Shown here in pieces: positions 36,583 through 44,363 of a DNA stretch of 64,000 nucleotides. The notes under the pieces are model-generated. The model had not been told where the DNA came from and did no database searches. It saw nothing but the letters and a program-made list of their open reading frames with translations. Numbering within the stretch: position 1 is the stretch's first letter; each line of letters starts with the position of its first letter. A program made the translations under genes and the position numbers. The DNA is from Fulvivirga lutimaris (lineage in GTDB: Bacteria > Bacteroidota > Bacteroidia > Cytophagales > Cyclobacteriaceae), in contig NZ_SMLV01000433.1 in the NCBI RefSeq assembly GCF_009711525.1, positions 1-64,000 of the forward strand, given 5' to 3'.

Positions 36583-37827
36583 ATGGATAAGAAAATGAGC
36601 CCCGAAAGTCTAATGATGTCATATGGTTACAAACCATCACTATCAGAAGGAGCAATTAAATCACCGATATTTCAAACCTCTACTTTTGCATTTGAAAGTG
36701 CTGAAGCAGGAAAGGCGTTTTTTGAGGTTGCCTACGGACTACGAGAGAAAAGTGAAGGGGAAGAGCTGGGATTGATTTATAGTAGGCTAAATAATCCGGA
36801 TTTAGAAATTCTTGAAAACAGGTTGACTTTGTGGGATGAAGCCGAAGATGCTGCAGTTTTTGAAAGTGGAATGAGTGCCATTACAACAGCATTACTTCAG
36901 TTTTTATCTCCAGGTGACTTAATTCTACATAGTAATCCTATTTATGGCGGAACAGATCATTTTATTAAGCATGTTCTTCCAAGATTTCAAATTAATGTAA
37001 TTGGGTTTGATCCATTAGAATCTGAAGAGAACATTATAGAAAAGATAGAAGCCAGTGGTAAAGCAGATAAACTTAAAATGGTTTATGTAGAAACCCCGGC
37101 AAATCCTACTAATCACCTGATTGATCTTGAACTGTGTCGAAGAGTAGCTGACCATTTCTCTAAAGAAGAAAAAGCGCTAGTTGTTGTTGATAATACCTAC
37201 ATGGGGCCATTGTGGCAGCACCCTTTAGCGTTTGGTGCTGACTTGGTTATATATTCAGCCACTAAATACATTGGAGGGCACAGCGATGTGATAGCAGGAG
37301 CTTGCCTCGGTTCAAAAGAACATATCGCTAAGATTAAGGAGATGCGAACTTTTCTGGGAAATATGGCTGGACCATGGACAGGATGGTTATTGCTGCGCAG
37401 TTTGGAAACTCTTAAAATTAGAATGGAAAAACAATCTGAAAATGCAGCTTATGTCTACAATGTAATTAAGGATCATCCAAAAGTTGAGCGCATTGGCTAT
37501 TTAGGAGCCATTCCGAAGGGAACACCACAATATGAGATATTTAAAAAGCAATATTCTTCTGCCGGAGCTATGCTGTCGATCATATTAAAAGGTGGCGAAA
37601 AAGAGGCTTTTACATTTTTAAACAATCTAAAGCTGATAAAACTAGCAGTAAGTTTAGGTAGTACTGAGTCATTGGCTCAACATCCTGCGTCAATGACACA
37701 TGCCGGTGTTGATAAAGATGAGAAACTTAAATATGGCATATTTGAAAGTTTGGTAAGGCTATCTGTAGGTGTAGAGAACCCTGATGATCTGGTTTGGGAT
37801 ATTAATCAGGCATTAGAAAAAGTTTAA
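36583..37827 (+). CDS. PLP-dependent trans-sulfuration family enzyme (methionine gamma-lyase-like)
   Basis: A 414-residue Cys/Met metabolism PLP enzyme. PLP lysine K228 lies in YSATKYIGGHSDVIAG; the cofactor-binding FESGMSAITTALL, the Tyr of NPIYGGTDHF, and the aspartate in VVDNTYMGPLWQHP are in place. The C-terminal SLGSTESLAQHPASMTH is typical. Family members include cystathionine gamma-synthase, cystathionine gamma-lyase and methionine gamma-lyase. The divergent Lrp-type regulator and overall similarity favour a gamma-lyase that degrades methionine to methanethiol, ammonia and 2-oxobutyrate. The residues seen here do not settle the substrate. A hairpin lies just after the stop codon (37828-37855). 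Confidence 0.83.
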   Translation: MDKKMSPESLMMSYGYKPSLSEGAIKSPIFQTSTFAFESAEAGKAFFEVAYGLREKSEGEELGLIYSRLNNPDLEILENRLTLWDEAEDAAVFESGMSAITTALLQFLSPGDLILHSNPIYGGTDHFIKHVLPRFQINVIGFDPLESEENIIEKIEASGKADKLKMVYVETPANPTNHLIDLELCRRVADHFSKEEKALVVVDNTYMGPLWQHPLAFGADLVIYSATKYIGGHSDVIAGACLGSKEHIAKIKEMRTFLGNMAGPWTGWLLLRSLETLKIRMEKQSENAAYVYNVIKDHPKVERIGYLGAIPKGTPQYEIFKKQYSSAGAMLSIILKGGEKEAFTFLNNLKLIKLAVSLGSTESLAQHPASMTHAGVDKDEKLKYGIFESLVRLSVGVENPDDLVWDINQALEKV

Positions 37828-37855
37828 TAAACAGAGCAAGTTGTTTTTCTGTTTA
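37828..37855 (+). terminator. Hairpin after the methionine gamma-lyase-like gene
   Basis: TAAACAG (37828-37834) and CTGTTTA (37849-37855) form a 7-base-pair stem with a 14-base loop directly after the stop codon. There is no T tract after it, so it could be a weak terminator or an RNA-stabilising element in front of the small gene at 37880. Confidence 0.35.
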
Positions 37856-37879
37856 CAGTAGTTATTACCTTAGTGTCTT

Positions 37880-38083
37880 ATGAAAGGAATATCTCTGAAT
37901 GTAATACGGTTAAACAAGAAGTACAGGCTAAAGAACTTTGGAGATACCTATGAGTTTGAGGTTATGGAATTTTTAAGTAGCGAGAATTTCAAACTCAAAG
38001 ACATCAATACATTAGAGTATTATGAATTTTCTGAACTTATCGCCTTTGGCAGAGGCAAGGACTTTGAGATAAGAGAGATTTAA
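37880..38083 (+). CDS. Small hypothetical protein, 67 residues
   Basis: I do not recognise this 67-residue protein. It is charged (many Lys and Glu), has no signal peptide or membrane segment, and alternates short strands: YRLKNFGDTYEFEVMEFL, then SENFKLKDINTLEYYEFSEL. This suggests a small SH3-like beta-barrel. It lies 52 bases after the lyase gene on the same strand. It ends exactly one base before the convergent hemB stop. Coding use looks like its neighbours, and there is no overlapping alternative on either strand, so I accept it as a probable gene. Confidence 0.6.
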   Translation: MKGISLNVIRLNKKYRLKNFGDTYEFEVMEFLSSENFKLKDINTLEYYEFSELIAFGRGKDFEIREI

Positions 38084-39052
38084 CTATTGCTGTTTTGCCC
38101 ACTCTTTGGCATAATAGGTAAGAATTATATCAGCACCCGCTCGCTTTATAGATAATAAAACCTCCTTCATTATGGCATCTTTATCTAACCAACCTTTTTC
38201 GGCAGCGGCACAAACCATAGCGTACTCACCACTTACATTATAGGCAGCTATTGGTAGATCGTAATTATCTTTTAACTGCTTTATGATATCCAGATAAGAT
38301 AATGCTGGTTTAACCATTAGAAAATCGGCACCTTCTTCTGTATCTAAATCTGCTTCAATTAGTGCCTCTTGACTGTTGGCAGGGTTCATCTGATAGGTTT
38401 TTTTATCACCACTTTTTGGAGCTGAATCCAGGGCATCTCTAAATGGTCCATAAAAGGCACTGGCGTATTTAGCCGTGTATGACATGATTGATACATTACT
38501 AAAACCACTTAAATCAAGTGCTTCCCTTATATAGCCAACACGCCCATCCATCATATCAGATGGGCCGATGATATCAACACCCATTTCAGCTTGAGAAACA
38601 CCCATTTTTCCAAGTATCTCAAGTGTTTCATCATTTAATATATTACCATTTGCGTCAACCAGTCCGTCATGTCCGTCTGAGCTATAAGGGTCCATAGCTA
38701 CATCTGTCATAATACAGGCTTCAGGAAACTCTTGTTTTACTCTTTTAAGTGCAGCCTGATAAAAGAAGTCATTCTGATAGCTTTTAGTAGCCGTTTTATC
38801 CTTGTGATGTTCTTCAACAACTGGGAAAATGTCAAAACTTTTGATTCCAAGTTTCATGCACTCCTCTATCTCTTTCAGCATTTTTTCAATGCCTAATCTA
38901 TAGATTCCCGGCATAGAGTGTACTTCAGCTGTTTTATTAGGCGACTCTAGTAGAAATAATGGGTACATGAGGTTAGATTGGTGTAATCTGGTTTCCTGAA
39001 CCATTTGTCTTATCGCTTCCGATTTCCGATTTCTTCTGGGTCTAATATTCAT
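38084..39052 (-). CDS. hemB: Delta-aminolevulinic acid dehydratase (porphobilinogen synthase)
   Basis: A 322-residue enzyme condensing two 5-aminolevulinates into porphobilinogen for haem synthesis. Typical elements are the N-terminal RPRRNRKSEAIRQMVQE, the two Schiff-base lysine regions SYTAKYASAFYGPFRDA and DFLMVKPALSYLDII, and TDVAMDPYSSDGHDG. At that last site the zinc-type enzymes have three cysteines. Here they are missing, so it belongs to the Mg-dependent, non-zinc group. It abuts the convergent 67-residue gene and is divergent from the flavoprotein at 39104, with back-to-back promoter-like elements in the 51-base gap. Confidence 0.95.
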   Translation of the reverse strand: MNIRPRRNRKSEAIRQMVQETRLHQSNLMYPLFLLESPNKTAEVHSMPGIYRLGIEKMLKEIEECMKLGIKSFDIFPVVEEHHKDKTATKSYQNDFFYQAALKRVKQEFPEACIMTDVAMDPYSSDGHDGLVDANGNILNDETLEILGKMGVSQAEMGVDIIGPSDMMDGRVGYIREALDLSGFSNVSIMSYTAKYASAFYGPFRDALDSAPKSGDKKTYQMNPANSQEALIEADLDTEEGADFLMVKPALSYLDIIKQLKDNYDLPIAAYNVSGEYAMVCAAAEKGWLDKDAIMKEVLLSIKRAGADIILTYYAKEWAKQQ

Positions 39053-39077
39053 TTTTCATCAATTGTAATCCTTAAAG

Positions 39078-39085
39078 CAAATTTA
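39078..39085 (-). promoter_or_regulatory. hemB: TAAATTTG -7 element before hemB
   Basis: An exact TAnnTTTG match on the minus strand, 25 bases upstream of the hemB ATG. It lies four bases from the opposite-strand element at 39090-39097, so the two divergent genes have nearly abutting -7 boxes. No clear TTG partner was found. Confidence 0.4.
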
Positions 39086-39089
39086 CTGA

Positions 39090-39097
39090 TATTTTTG
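39090..39097 (+). promoter_or_regulatory. TATTTTTG -7 element before the geranylgeranyl-reductase-family gene
   Basis: An exact TAnnTTTG match ending six bases before the ATG at 39104. A TTG occurs at 39063-39065, giving a 24-base spacer, slightly longer than usual. If active, the mRNA would be leaderless or nearly so. Confidence 0.4.
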
Positions 39098-39103
39098 AGA
39101 CTC

Positions 39104-40330
39104 ATGTCTGTAAAATCTTTTGACCTTATAATTGTTGGCGCAGGTCCTGCTGGGTGCGCATGTGCGTATGCCTTAAGGCATGAACCTATCAAAATTGCTG
39201 TTATCGATAAAGATCAATTCCCGAGAGATAAGATATGTGGTGATGCGCTAAGTGCTGATGTGGTGAATCAACTGTTCAGAATGGATAAAGATCTTGGTGA
39301 ACGATTTGAAAAGTTTTTTGATAAACAAGAGTCGCATGGTGTTCGGTTTTTTGCCCCGAATGGAAATAGATTGGATATTGATTTTTCAAATGAAAAACAT
39401 GGTGGTGCGGCAGGTTATATTTCCAAAAGAGAGCATTTCGATAACTTCTTTTTTAATCAGATCAAAGATTTAGAGAATGTTGAAATATTTCTAAGCCAAA
39501 AGGCAGATCAAATTATTAGAGATAATGAGACCATAAAGGTATTTGTTGGTTCGGATGAATTACATGCACCTATTATTATAGGGGCTGATGGAGCACATTC
39601 TATTGTTAACAGGTGTCTAGGCGAAATCAAAGTTGAAAAAAATCATTATTGTGCAGGCTTAAGGCAATACTATGCAGGTGTTGAGGGGTTTCATCAAAAA
39701 GGTCATATTGAGCTTCATTTTATTAAGGATGTATTACCGGGTTATCTATGGATATTTCCATTACCCAATGGAGAGGCCAATGTTGGTCTGGGAATGTTGT
39801 CAAGTGAGGTGAGCAAGAAAAAGGTGAATTTGAAAGCTAAATTGGATCAACTGGTAAGCAACCACCCATTACTTCAAGGAAGGTTTAAGAATGCCAGGGC
39901 TTTAGAATCAGTTAAAGGATACGGTCTTCCCATTGGCTCAAAAAAAAGGCCAATATCAGGAGATCGATTTTTACTGTTAGGCGATGCCGCAAGTTTAATA
40001 GATCCTTTTACTGGAGAAGGAATTGGCAATGCCATCAGAAGTGGAAGACTTGCAGCCGAGCATATTATCAACTGCATTAAGTCAAAACGATTTGATGCTT
40101 CTTATAATAAGGGCTATGAAAAGGTTGTCTATCACAAAATGTGGAATGAACTTCGGTTGAGTAGAGGACTTCAAAAACTGTTAAGGTTTCCAAGGCTGTT
40201 CAACTTTGTGGTGAGAAAGGCTAATAAGAATCAATCTGTGAAATTGCTATTAACTTCAATGCTAGATAACGTAGACCTGAAAAAGGAATTAGTAAAACCC
40301 TCATTCTATCTGAAGTTATTGTTCAGTTGA
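39104..40330 (+). CDS. FAD-dependent oxidoreductase, geranylgeranyl reductase family
   Basis: About 408 residues. The FAD dinucleotide fold begins at the chosen ATG 39104 (MSVKSFDLIIVGAGPAGCAC), followed by DKDQFPRDKICGDAL and the C-terminal GDAASLIDPFTGEGIGNAIRSG, which is the family signature. Members reduce isoprenoid double bonds (geranylgeranyl groups, archaeal lipids, menaquinone side chains) or hydroxylate aromatic compounds. The substrate here is unknown. The open frame extends 33 codons further upstream into hemB but lacks domain features. A TATTTTTG element six bases before the ATG suggests a very short or absent leader. It converges on the membrane protein at 40353. Confidence 0.83.
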   Translation: MSVKSFDLIIVGAGPAGCACAYALRHEPIKIAVIDKDQFPRDKICGDALSADVVNQLFRMDKDLGERFEKFFDKQESHGVRFFAPNGNRLDIDFSNEKHGGAAGYISKREHFDNFFFNQIKDLENVEIFLSQKADQIIRDNETIKVFVGSDELHAPIIIGADGAHSIVNRCLGEIKVEKNHYCAGLRQYYAGVEGFHQKGHIELHFIKDVLPGYLWIFPLPNGEANVGLGMLSSEVSKKKVNLKAKLDQLVSNHPLLQGRFKNARALESVKGYGLPIGSKKRPISGDRFLLLGDAASLIDPFTGEGIGNAIRSGRLAAEHIINCIKSKRFDASYNKGYEKVVYHKMWNELRLSRGLQKLLRFPRLFNFVVRKANKNQSVKLLLTSMLDNVDLKKELVKPSFYLKLLFS

Positions 40331-40352
40331 TGTTCTAAACCTTAGCAAATGG

Positions 40353-40901
40353 TTATGCCGGCAATAGTTCCAGAGGAATATTATCGGGGTTATACCCTTT
40401 AGGAAATCTTGTTATACAAAACTGCAACCCGTATATGGTCACAAAAACTCCGAATACAGAAGGTACAATGAAATAGAATGGATTTGAGTTAAAAGTTATA
40501 ATGCTGGCAATACATGCAGTTAAAATCAATGCAATAATTGCTACACGCTTTAAGTATCTGGCAGGAGTAGTCCCAAATTTAAATTCAGCGGCCTTATTTG
40601 ACTTTATGTGCATGTGCAGCACCCTTACAAAAGAGTTGTAATGATGGGACTGCTCAATAAACAGGCCGTTTTGATCGAAATTTTTGCTTGTAATATAAAT
40701 GGGCTTCTTGTCAACGATATTAACTGTACATGAATATTCACCCGGTGCAATAAACCCTTCTGGGTTGTTTAGCCACACACGAGTAATGTCGCTATACTTA
40801 TAATTATAAGTAGCTCCATCTATTACAATTTTAAATCCATTTTCACCTAAAACCATTTGTGTTAAATGGTCTTTAGGTGAGTTTTTAAACGCGTAATCCA
40901 T
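40353..40901 (-). CDS. Hypothetical membrane protein with two C-terminal helices
   Basis: I do not recognise this protein of about 182 residues. The N-terminal two thirds are soluble, with beta-rich stretches such as GFKIVIDGATYNYKYSDI and ITRVWLNNPEGFIAPGEYSC. These look like a PH-like domain. Two hydrophobic helices follow near residues 125-165 (VAIIALILTACIASII and PFYFIVPSVFGVFVTIYGL). The start at ATG 40901 (MDYAFKNSPKDH) avoids the overlap with the upstream rocD gene that a longer start would create. It lies 22 bases downstream of rocD on the same strand, so co-transcription is possible. No function can be assigned. Confidence 0.6.
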   Translation of the reverse strand: MDYAFKNSPKDHLTQMVLGENGFKIVIDGATYNYKYSDITRVWLNNPEGFIAPGEYSCTVNIVDKKPIYITSKNFDQNGLFIEQSHHYNSFVRVLHMHIKSNKAAEFKFGTTPARYLKRVAIIALILTACIASIITFNSNPFYFIVPSVFGVFVTIYGLQFCITRFPKGYNPDNIPLELLPA

Positions 40902-40923
40902 AATTATGATACAATATATATAA

Positions 40924-42207
40924 TTATTTGGAGAAATCCGTAATGGTTTTTTCAATAATATCGCAGCATTCATGAAGTTGGGCCTCTGTCATAACCAATG
41001 GAGGGGCAAATCTTATGATATTTCCATGTGTTGGTTTAGCAAGAAGTCCATTTTCTTTTAGTGCCACACAAAGATCCCATGCAGTTGAGCTGTCCGGTGA
41101 GTCGTTAATAACAATGGCATTAAGAAGGCCTTTACCTCTAACTAATTTTATAAGGTCTGAAGTGGCAATGAATTTCTCCATGCGCTCTCTGAAAATGTTG
41201 CCAAGCTTTCTTGCATTTTGAATAAGATTTTCATCATAAATAACGTCAAGCGCTGCCATAGCAACTTTAGCACCGAGTGGGTTTCCTCCAAAAGTACTTC
41301 CGTGCTGGCCTGGTTTTATCACATTCATTATACCATCATCAGCCAATACTGCAGAAACTGGGAACACACCACCAGAAATCGCTTTACCTAAAATGAGCAT
41401 ATCAGGTCTGGTATAAGTAGCTTGCTGCTCACATTTGTTTTCACAGCTACAATCGCCACATACTCTTAATAGCCCACCAGTTCTGGCAATACCTGTCTGA
41501 ATCTCATCTGCAATAAAAAGAGCATCAGCATCTTTGCATAATGCCGCAGCCTTTTTAATAAAACCTTCATCCGGAACAAAAACCCCAGCTTCGCCCTGAA
41601 TAGGCTCAATTAATAAACCAGCAACGTTTTCTTCCTTCAAAGCAGTCTCGAGTGCTGCCAGGTCATTATAAGGTATCTTTATAAAGCCGGGAGTATAAGG
41701 CCCAAAATTCTTTCTTGCATCTTCATCATTAGAAAAAGAAACGATGGTTGTTGTTCTTCCATGGAAGTTTCCTTCACATACTATAATCTTAGCTTCGTTT
41801 TCTGGAATTCCTTTTTTCTCATAGGCCCACTTTCTACAGATCTTGATGGCAGTTTCTACCGCCTCAGCTCCGGTATTCATCGGTAGCACCTTGTCGAACT
41901 TGAAATATTCAGTTATGTATTTTTCATAAGGACCTAAAACGTCATTATAAAAGGCACGAGATGTTAATGTCAATGTTTCAGCTTGGTCTTTAAGTGCCCC
42001 TACTATTTTTGGGTGACAATGACCTTGGTTAACTGCACTATATGCTGAAAGGAAATCGAAGTACTTCTTGCCTTCAACATCCCAAACATATACACCTTCG
42101 CCTTTGGCCAAAACTACTGGCAGTGGGTGGTAGTTATGCGCGCCATGCTTATCTTCTAAGTCAATAGCATCTTGAGAAGTGAATTTTTGATTAATGATAG
42201 CTTCCAT
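40924..42207 (-). CDS. rocD: Ornithine--oxo-acid aminotransferase
   Basis: A 427-residue class III PLP aminotransferase converting ornithine and 2-oxoglutarate to glutamate semialdehyde and glutamate. Seen: [18 protein letters not shown] (PLP phosphate region), [14 protein letters not shown] (Asp to the pyridine nitrogen) and K275 in [10 protein letters not shown]. Between these is an insert with four cysteines (C250, C253, C255, C259; [10 protein letters not shown]). It is absent from the classical Bacillus and human enzymes but, as I recall, present in other Bacteroidota orthologues. Four close cysteines could bind metal or an Fe-S cluster. The start is set at ATG 42207 ([15 protein letters not shown]). 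A hairpin lies in its 5' leader (42236-42255). Confidence 0.9.
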   Translation of the reverse strand: MEAIINQKFTSQDAIDLEDKHGAHNYHPLPVVLAKGEGVYVWDVEGKKYFDFLSAYSAVNQGHCHPKIVGALKDQAETLTLTSRAFYNDVLGPYEKYITEYFKFDKVLPMNTGAEAVETAIKICRKWAYEKKGIPENEAKIIVCEGNFHGRTTTIVSFSNDEDARKNFGPYTPGFIKIPYNDLAALETALKEENVAGLLIEPIQGEAGVFVPDEGFIKKAAALCKDADALFIADEIQTGIARTGGLLRVCGDCSCENKCEQQATYTRPDMLILGKAISGGVFPVSAVLADDGIMNVIKPGQHGSTFGGNPLGAKVAMAALDVIYDENLIQNARKLGNIFRERMEKFIATSDLIKLVRGKGLLNAIVINDSPDSSTAWDLCVALKENGLLAKPTHGNIIRFAPPLVMTEAQLHECCDIIEKTITDFSK

Positions 42208-42235
42208 AATTAAAAGGATTAAAGATTGAACATCA

Positions 42236-42255
42236 CTACTCGTCTCGGAGAGTAG
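42236..42255 (-). repeat. Hairpin in the rocD leader
   Basis: CTACTC (42236-42241) and GAGTAG (42250-42255) form a 6-base-pair stem with an 8-base loop. It would lie about 29 bases before the rocD start codon in the mRNA. It may be a regulatory structure, but a stem this short can occur by chance. Confidence 0.3.
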
Positions 42256-42301
42256 CCATCCTTTCCTCATTCATTAAGCGGGAGAGAAATCATCCGATTG
42301 T

Positions 42302-42309
42302 CAAAATTA
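42302..42309 (-). promoter_or_regulatory. rocD: TAATTTTG -7 element for rocD
   Basis: An exact TAnnTTTG match on the minus strand, giving a leader of about 90 bases before the rocD ATG at 42207. The leader would contain the CTACTC/GAGTAG hairpin at 42236-42255. Confidence 0.35.
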
Positions 42310-42483
42310 AGAAAATACAATCAAAAAGGGCTTTATAGTATGGACAAAAAGAAGGAAGATAGGCCAATAGATATTTTGGGCAAATACAGCACTAATTTTC
42401 ATGAAAGGTGTTTACTTATATAAGTTGAAAATTTTGTTGGGATTGAAATGATGAAAAAGGTTAAATAATATTTAAAATCAATG

Positions 42484-42515
42484 TTTGGCAATTAAAATAC
42501 TTTTTGTGATATTTG
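42484..42515 (+). promoter_or_regulatory. Candidate promoter of rpmB-rpmG-DUF4295
   Basis: TTTG (42484-42487), a 20-base spacer and GATATTTG (42508-42515), one mismatch from TAnnTTTG. The rpmB ATG follows 43 bases later. Spacing is ideal for the Bacteroidota -33/-7 pair. Confidence 0.45.
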
Positions 42516-42558
42516 CAGACCCAAAATAAAAAGAGGATTTAATTTAATATTAATAACG

Positions 42559-42798
42559 ATGTCACGAGTTTGCCAGATCACAGGGAAGAAACCTCAAGTA
42601 GGAAACAATGTTTCTCACGCAAACAATAAAACCAAAAGAAGGTTTGATATAAATCTCCAGAAGAAGAGATTTTATATCCCTGAAGAGGATAAGTGGGTTA
42701 CACTTAAAGTAACTACTTCTGCGTTGAGAACTATCAACAAAAATGGCATTAGTGCTGTATTGAAAAAGGCAAGAGCTAACGGTAACACATTAGTATAA
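42559..42798 (+). CDS. rpmB: 50S ribosomal protein bL28
   Basis: A 79-residue ribosomal protein of the large subunit. The start [20 protein letters not shown] and the following [16 protein letters not shown] are diagnostic of bL28. The N-terminal Cys-x-x-Thr-Gly-Lys motif lacks the extra zinc-binding cysteines, so this is the zinc-independent type. It heads the rpmB-rpmG-DUF4295 operon, the conserved Bacteroidota order, with rpmG starting 24 bases after its stop. Confidence 0.97.
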   Translation: MSRVCQITGKKPQVGNNVSHANNKTKRRFDINLQKKRFYIPEEDKWVTLKVTTSALRTINKNGISAVLKKARANGNTLV

Positions 42799-42822
42799 CC
42801 CTAGCTTATAAAATAATATATC

Positions 42823-43005
42823 ATGGCTAAGAAAGGTAATAGAATTCAAGTAATTATGGAGTGCACTGAGCACAAAGCCAGCGGCTTGCCAGGAACTTCT
42901 AGGTACATTACTACTAAGAACAGAAAAAACACTACTGATAGATTGGAATTGAAAAAATACAATCCTATCATGAAGAAAATGACTATTCACAAAGAAATTA
43001 AATAA
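42823..43005 (+). CDS. rpmG: 50S ribosomal protein bL33
   Basis: A 60-residue large-subunit protein: [56 protein letters not shown]. This is the bL33 pattern. Only one cysteine (C14) is present, so the zinc-ribbon C-x-x-C pairs of zinc-type bL33 are missing, as in the C-minus form. It is located between rpmB and the DUF4295 gene, with two bases to the latter. Confidence 0.96.
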   Translation: MAKKGNRIQVIMECTEHKASGLPGTSRYITTKNRKNTTDRLELKKYNPIMKKMTIHKEIK

Positions 43006-43007
43006 TC

Positions 43008-43163
43008 ATGGCAAAGAAAGTAGTAGCATCACTCCAGAAAGGTGAAGGTAAAAATTTCGCGAAAGTGATTAGAGCAATAAAGTCTGACAAGACTGGAGCT
43101 TATACTTTCAAAGAAGAAATGGTGACTCTTGATAAAATTCAGGAAACACTAGCAAAAAACTAA
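43008..43163 (+). CDS. DUF4295 family protein, 51 residues
   Basis: A very short gene read directly from the sequence: MAKKVVASLQKGEGKNFAKV at the start, then IRAIKSDKTGAYTFKEEMV, ending LDKIQETLAKN and TAA at 43161-43163. It matches the DUF4295 family, which is found in Bacteroidota next to rpmB and rpmG. The start is two bases after the rpmG stop. The basic, small, ribosomal-protein-like composition and fixed position in the operon suggest a lineage-specific ribosome-associated protein. Proof of that is not in the sequence. A strong terminator hairpin follows at 43190-43215. Confidence 0.9.
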   Translation: MAKKVVASLQKGEGKNFAKVIRAIKSDKTGAYTFKEEMVTLDKIQETLAKN

Positions 43164-43189
43164 GTAATACATTTTAAAATATGTGTTAT

Positions 43190-43216
43190 AAAAAAGTCCC
43201 TTGTGGGACTTTTTTG
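43190..43216 (+). terminator. Rho-independent terminator after rpmB-rpmG-DUF4295
   Basis: A perfect 11-base-pair hairpin: AAAAAAGTCCC (43190-43200), loop TTGT, GGGACTTTTTT (43205-43215), followed by GTTTTATTT. It begins 26 bases after the DUF4295 stop. Because the stem arms are A-rich and T-rich, it could also work in the opposite direction. It is the clearest terminator in the window. It separates the ribosomal genes from ftsY, whose start is at 43252. Confidence 0.85.
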
Positions 43217-43251
43217 TTTTATTTGAATATCCACCCAACTCAAACACGTTC

Positions 43252-44208
43252 ATGGCATTATTCGGAGGTTTATTTTCAAAGGAAAAAAAAGAGTCTCTAG
43301 ATAAAGGTCTTGAGAAGACTAAAGAAAGTTTATTTACTAAACTCGGCAAAGCCGTTGTAGGTAAATCAAAGGTAGATGATGAAGTTCTTGATGAACTTGA
43401 GGAGGTATTGATTACTTCTGATGTGGGTGTTGACACAACGATTAAAATAATTCAGCGAATTGAAGAGCGTGTTGCGCGGGATAAATATCTTGGTGTTGAT
43501 GAGCTTGATAAGATTCTGAAAGAAGAAATTGCCGCTCTTCTTTCTGAAAATAATACGCAAGACCTTGCAGAATTTTCTATTCCTACTGGAGCCAAACCAT
43601 ATGTTATCATGGTAGTTGGGGTCAATGGAGTAGGTAAAACCACTACTATTGGGAAGCTTTCTGCTCAATTTAAAAAAGCCGGGTACAATGTTGTTTTAGG
43701 AGCTGCTGATACATTTAGAGCAGCTGCTGTTGATCAATTAATACTCTGGGGAGAAAGAGTAGGAGTTCCGGTGATATCTAAAGGCATGAATACCGATCCA
43801 TCGGCTGTGGCATTTGAAGCTGTGGAGTACGGAGTTAAAAACAATGCAGATGTAGTTATTATAGATACTGCAGGCAGGTTACATAATAAGGTTAACCTTA
43901 TGAACGAGTTAACTAAGATCAAGAGAGTGATGCAGAAGTTTGTAGAAACTGCCCCTCATGATGTGATGCTAGTATTGGATGGCAGCACAGGCCAAAATGC
44001 CATGATCCAGGCAAAGGAATTCACCAAAGCAACTGAAGTGACTTCACTGGCCATTACAAAGCTTGATGGTACAGCTAAAGGCGGTGTTGTCATTGGCATA
44101 TCAGATGCCTTCAAAATCCCTGTTCGTTACATTGGGGTAGGCGAAAAAGTAGATGACTTACAAGTCTTCAATAAAGGAGAGTTTGTGGATTCTTTGTTTA
44201 AGAAATAA
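43252..44208 (+). CDS. ftsY: Signal recognition particle receptor FtsY
   Basis: An SRP-family GTPase of 318 residues that docks ribosome-SRP complexes at the inner membrane. The N-terminal helical N domain is followed by the G domain. G1 is GVNGVGKT (residues 123-130), then the ADTFRAAAVDQL insertion-box motif, DTAGR (G3) and TKLDG (G4), with GVGEKVDDLQVF near the C-terminus. The acidic A domain is almost absent, as is usual in this phylum. I chose ATG 43252 (MALFGGLFSKEKKES). The frame continues 17 codons upstream, but those lie inside the terminator region and are not family-like. Confidence 0.95.
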   Translation: MALFGGLFSKEKKESLDKGLEKTKESLFTKLGKAVVGKSKVDDEVLDELEEVLITSDVGVDTTIKIIQRIEERVARDKYLGVDELDKILKEEIAALLSENNTQDLAEFSIPTGAKPYVIMVVGVNGVGKTTTIGKLSAQFKKAGYNVVLGAADTFRAAAVDQLILWGERVGVPVISKGMNTDPSAVAFEAVEYGVKNNADVVIIDTAGRLHNKVNLMNELTKIKRVMQKFVETAPHDVMLVLDGSTGQNAMIQAKEFTKATEVTSLAITKLDGTAKGGVVIGISDAFKIPVRYIGVGEKVDDLQVFNKGEFVDSLFKK

Positions 44209-44349
44209 TTATTCTAGCTCAGTTAGAAACTGAAATTCCTCAAACCACTGACTAACAGCTTCTTAGCTACTTATTTTATTTCAATCTCCTCTTATAATAT
44301 TCTTTCAATAATAAAAACATTATACTTTTTAAGTATTTAAGGATAAAAT

Positions 44350-44357
44350 TATCTTTG
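44350..44357 (+). promoter_or_regulatory. TATCTTTG -7 element before the 1711-residue surface protein gene
   Basis: An exact match to the Bacteroidota -7 consensus TAnnTTTG, ending only six bases before the ATG at 44364. No clear TTG partner lies at the usual distance, only a T-rich stretch at 44326-44330. If used, transcription would begin almost at the start codon, giving a leaderless or near-leaderless mRNA. Confidence 0.4.
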
Positions 44358-44363
44358 TAGGCT

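Larger units (their letters stand above)
42208..42558. other. Intergenic region between divergent rocD and rpmB
   Basis: A 351-base gap. It holds an inverted repeat CTACTC/GAGTAG (42236-42255) in the rocD leader, a minus-strand TAATTTTG element (42302-42309) that may be the rocD promoter, and a 27-codon ATG-to-TAA frame at 42340-42423 that reads as a plausible peptide. It also has a TTTG (42484-42487) plus GATATTTG (42508-42515) pair that fits a Bacteroidota promoter for rpmB. Nothing else is recognisable. Confidence 0.6.

Noticed and set aside
39005-39103. Longer N-terminus for the geranylgeranyl-reductase-family protein
   Set aside because: It would overlap hemB and adds 33 residues before the FAD fold. 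The fold begins naturally at ATG 39104.
43366-43668. Minus-strand frame of 100 codons within ftsY
   Set aside because: It is antisense to the conserved GTPase core of FtsY and has no features of its own.
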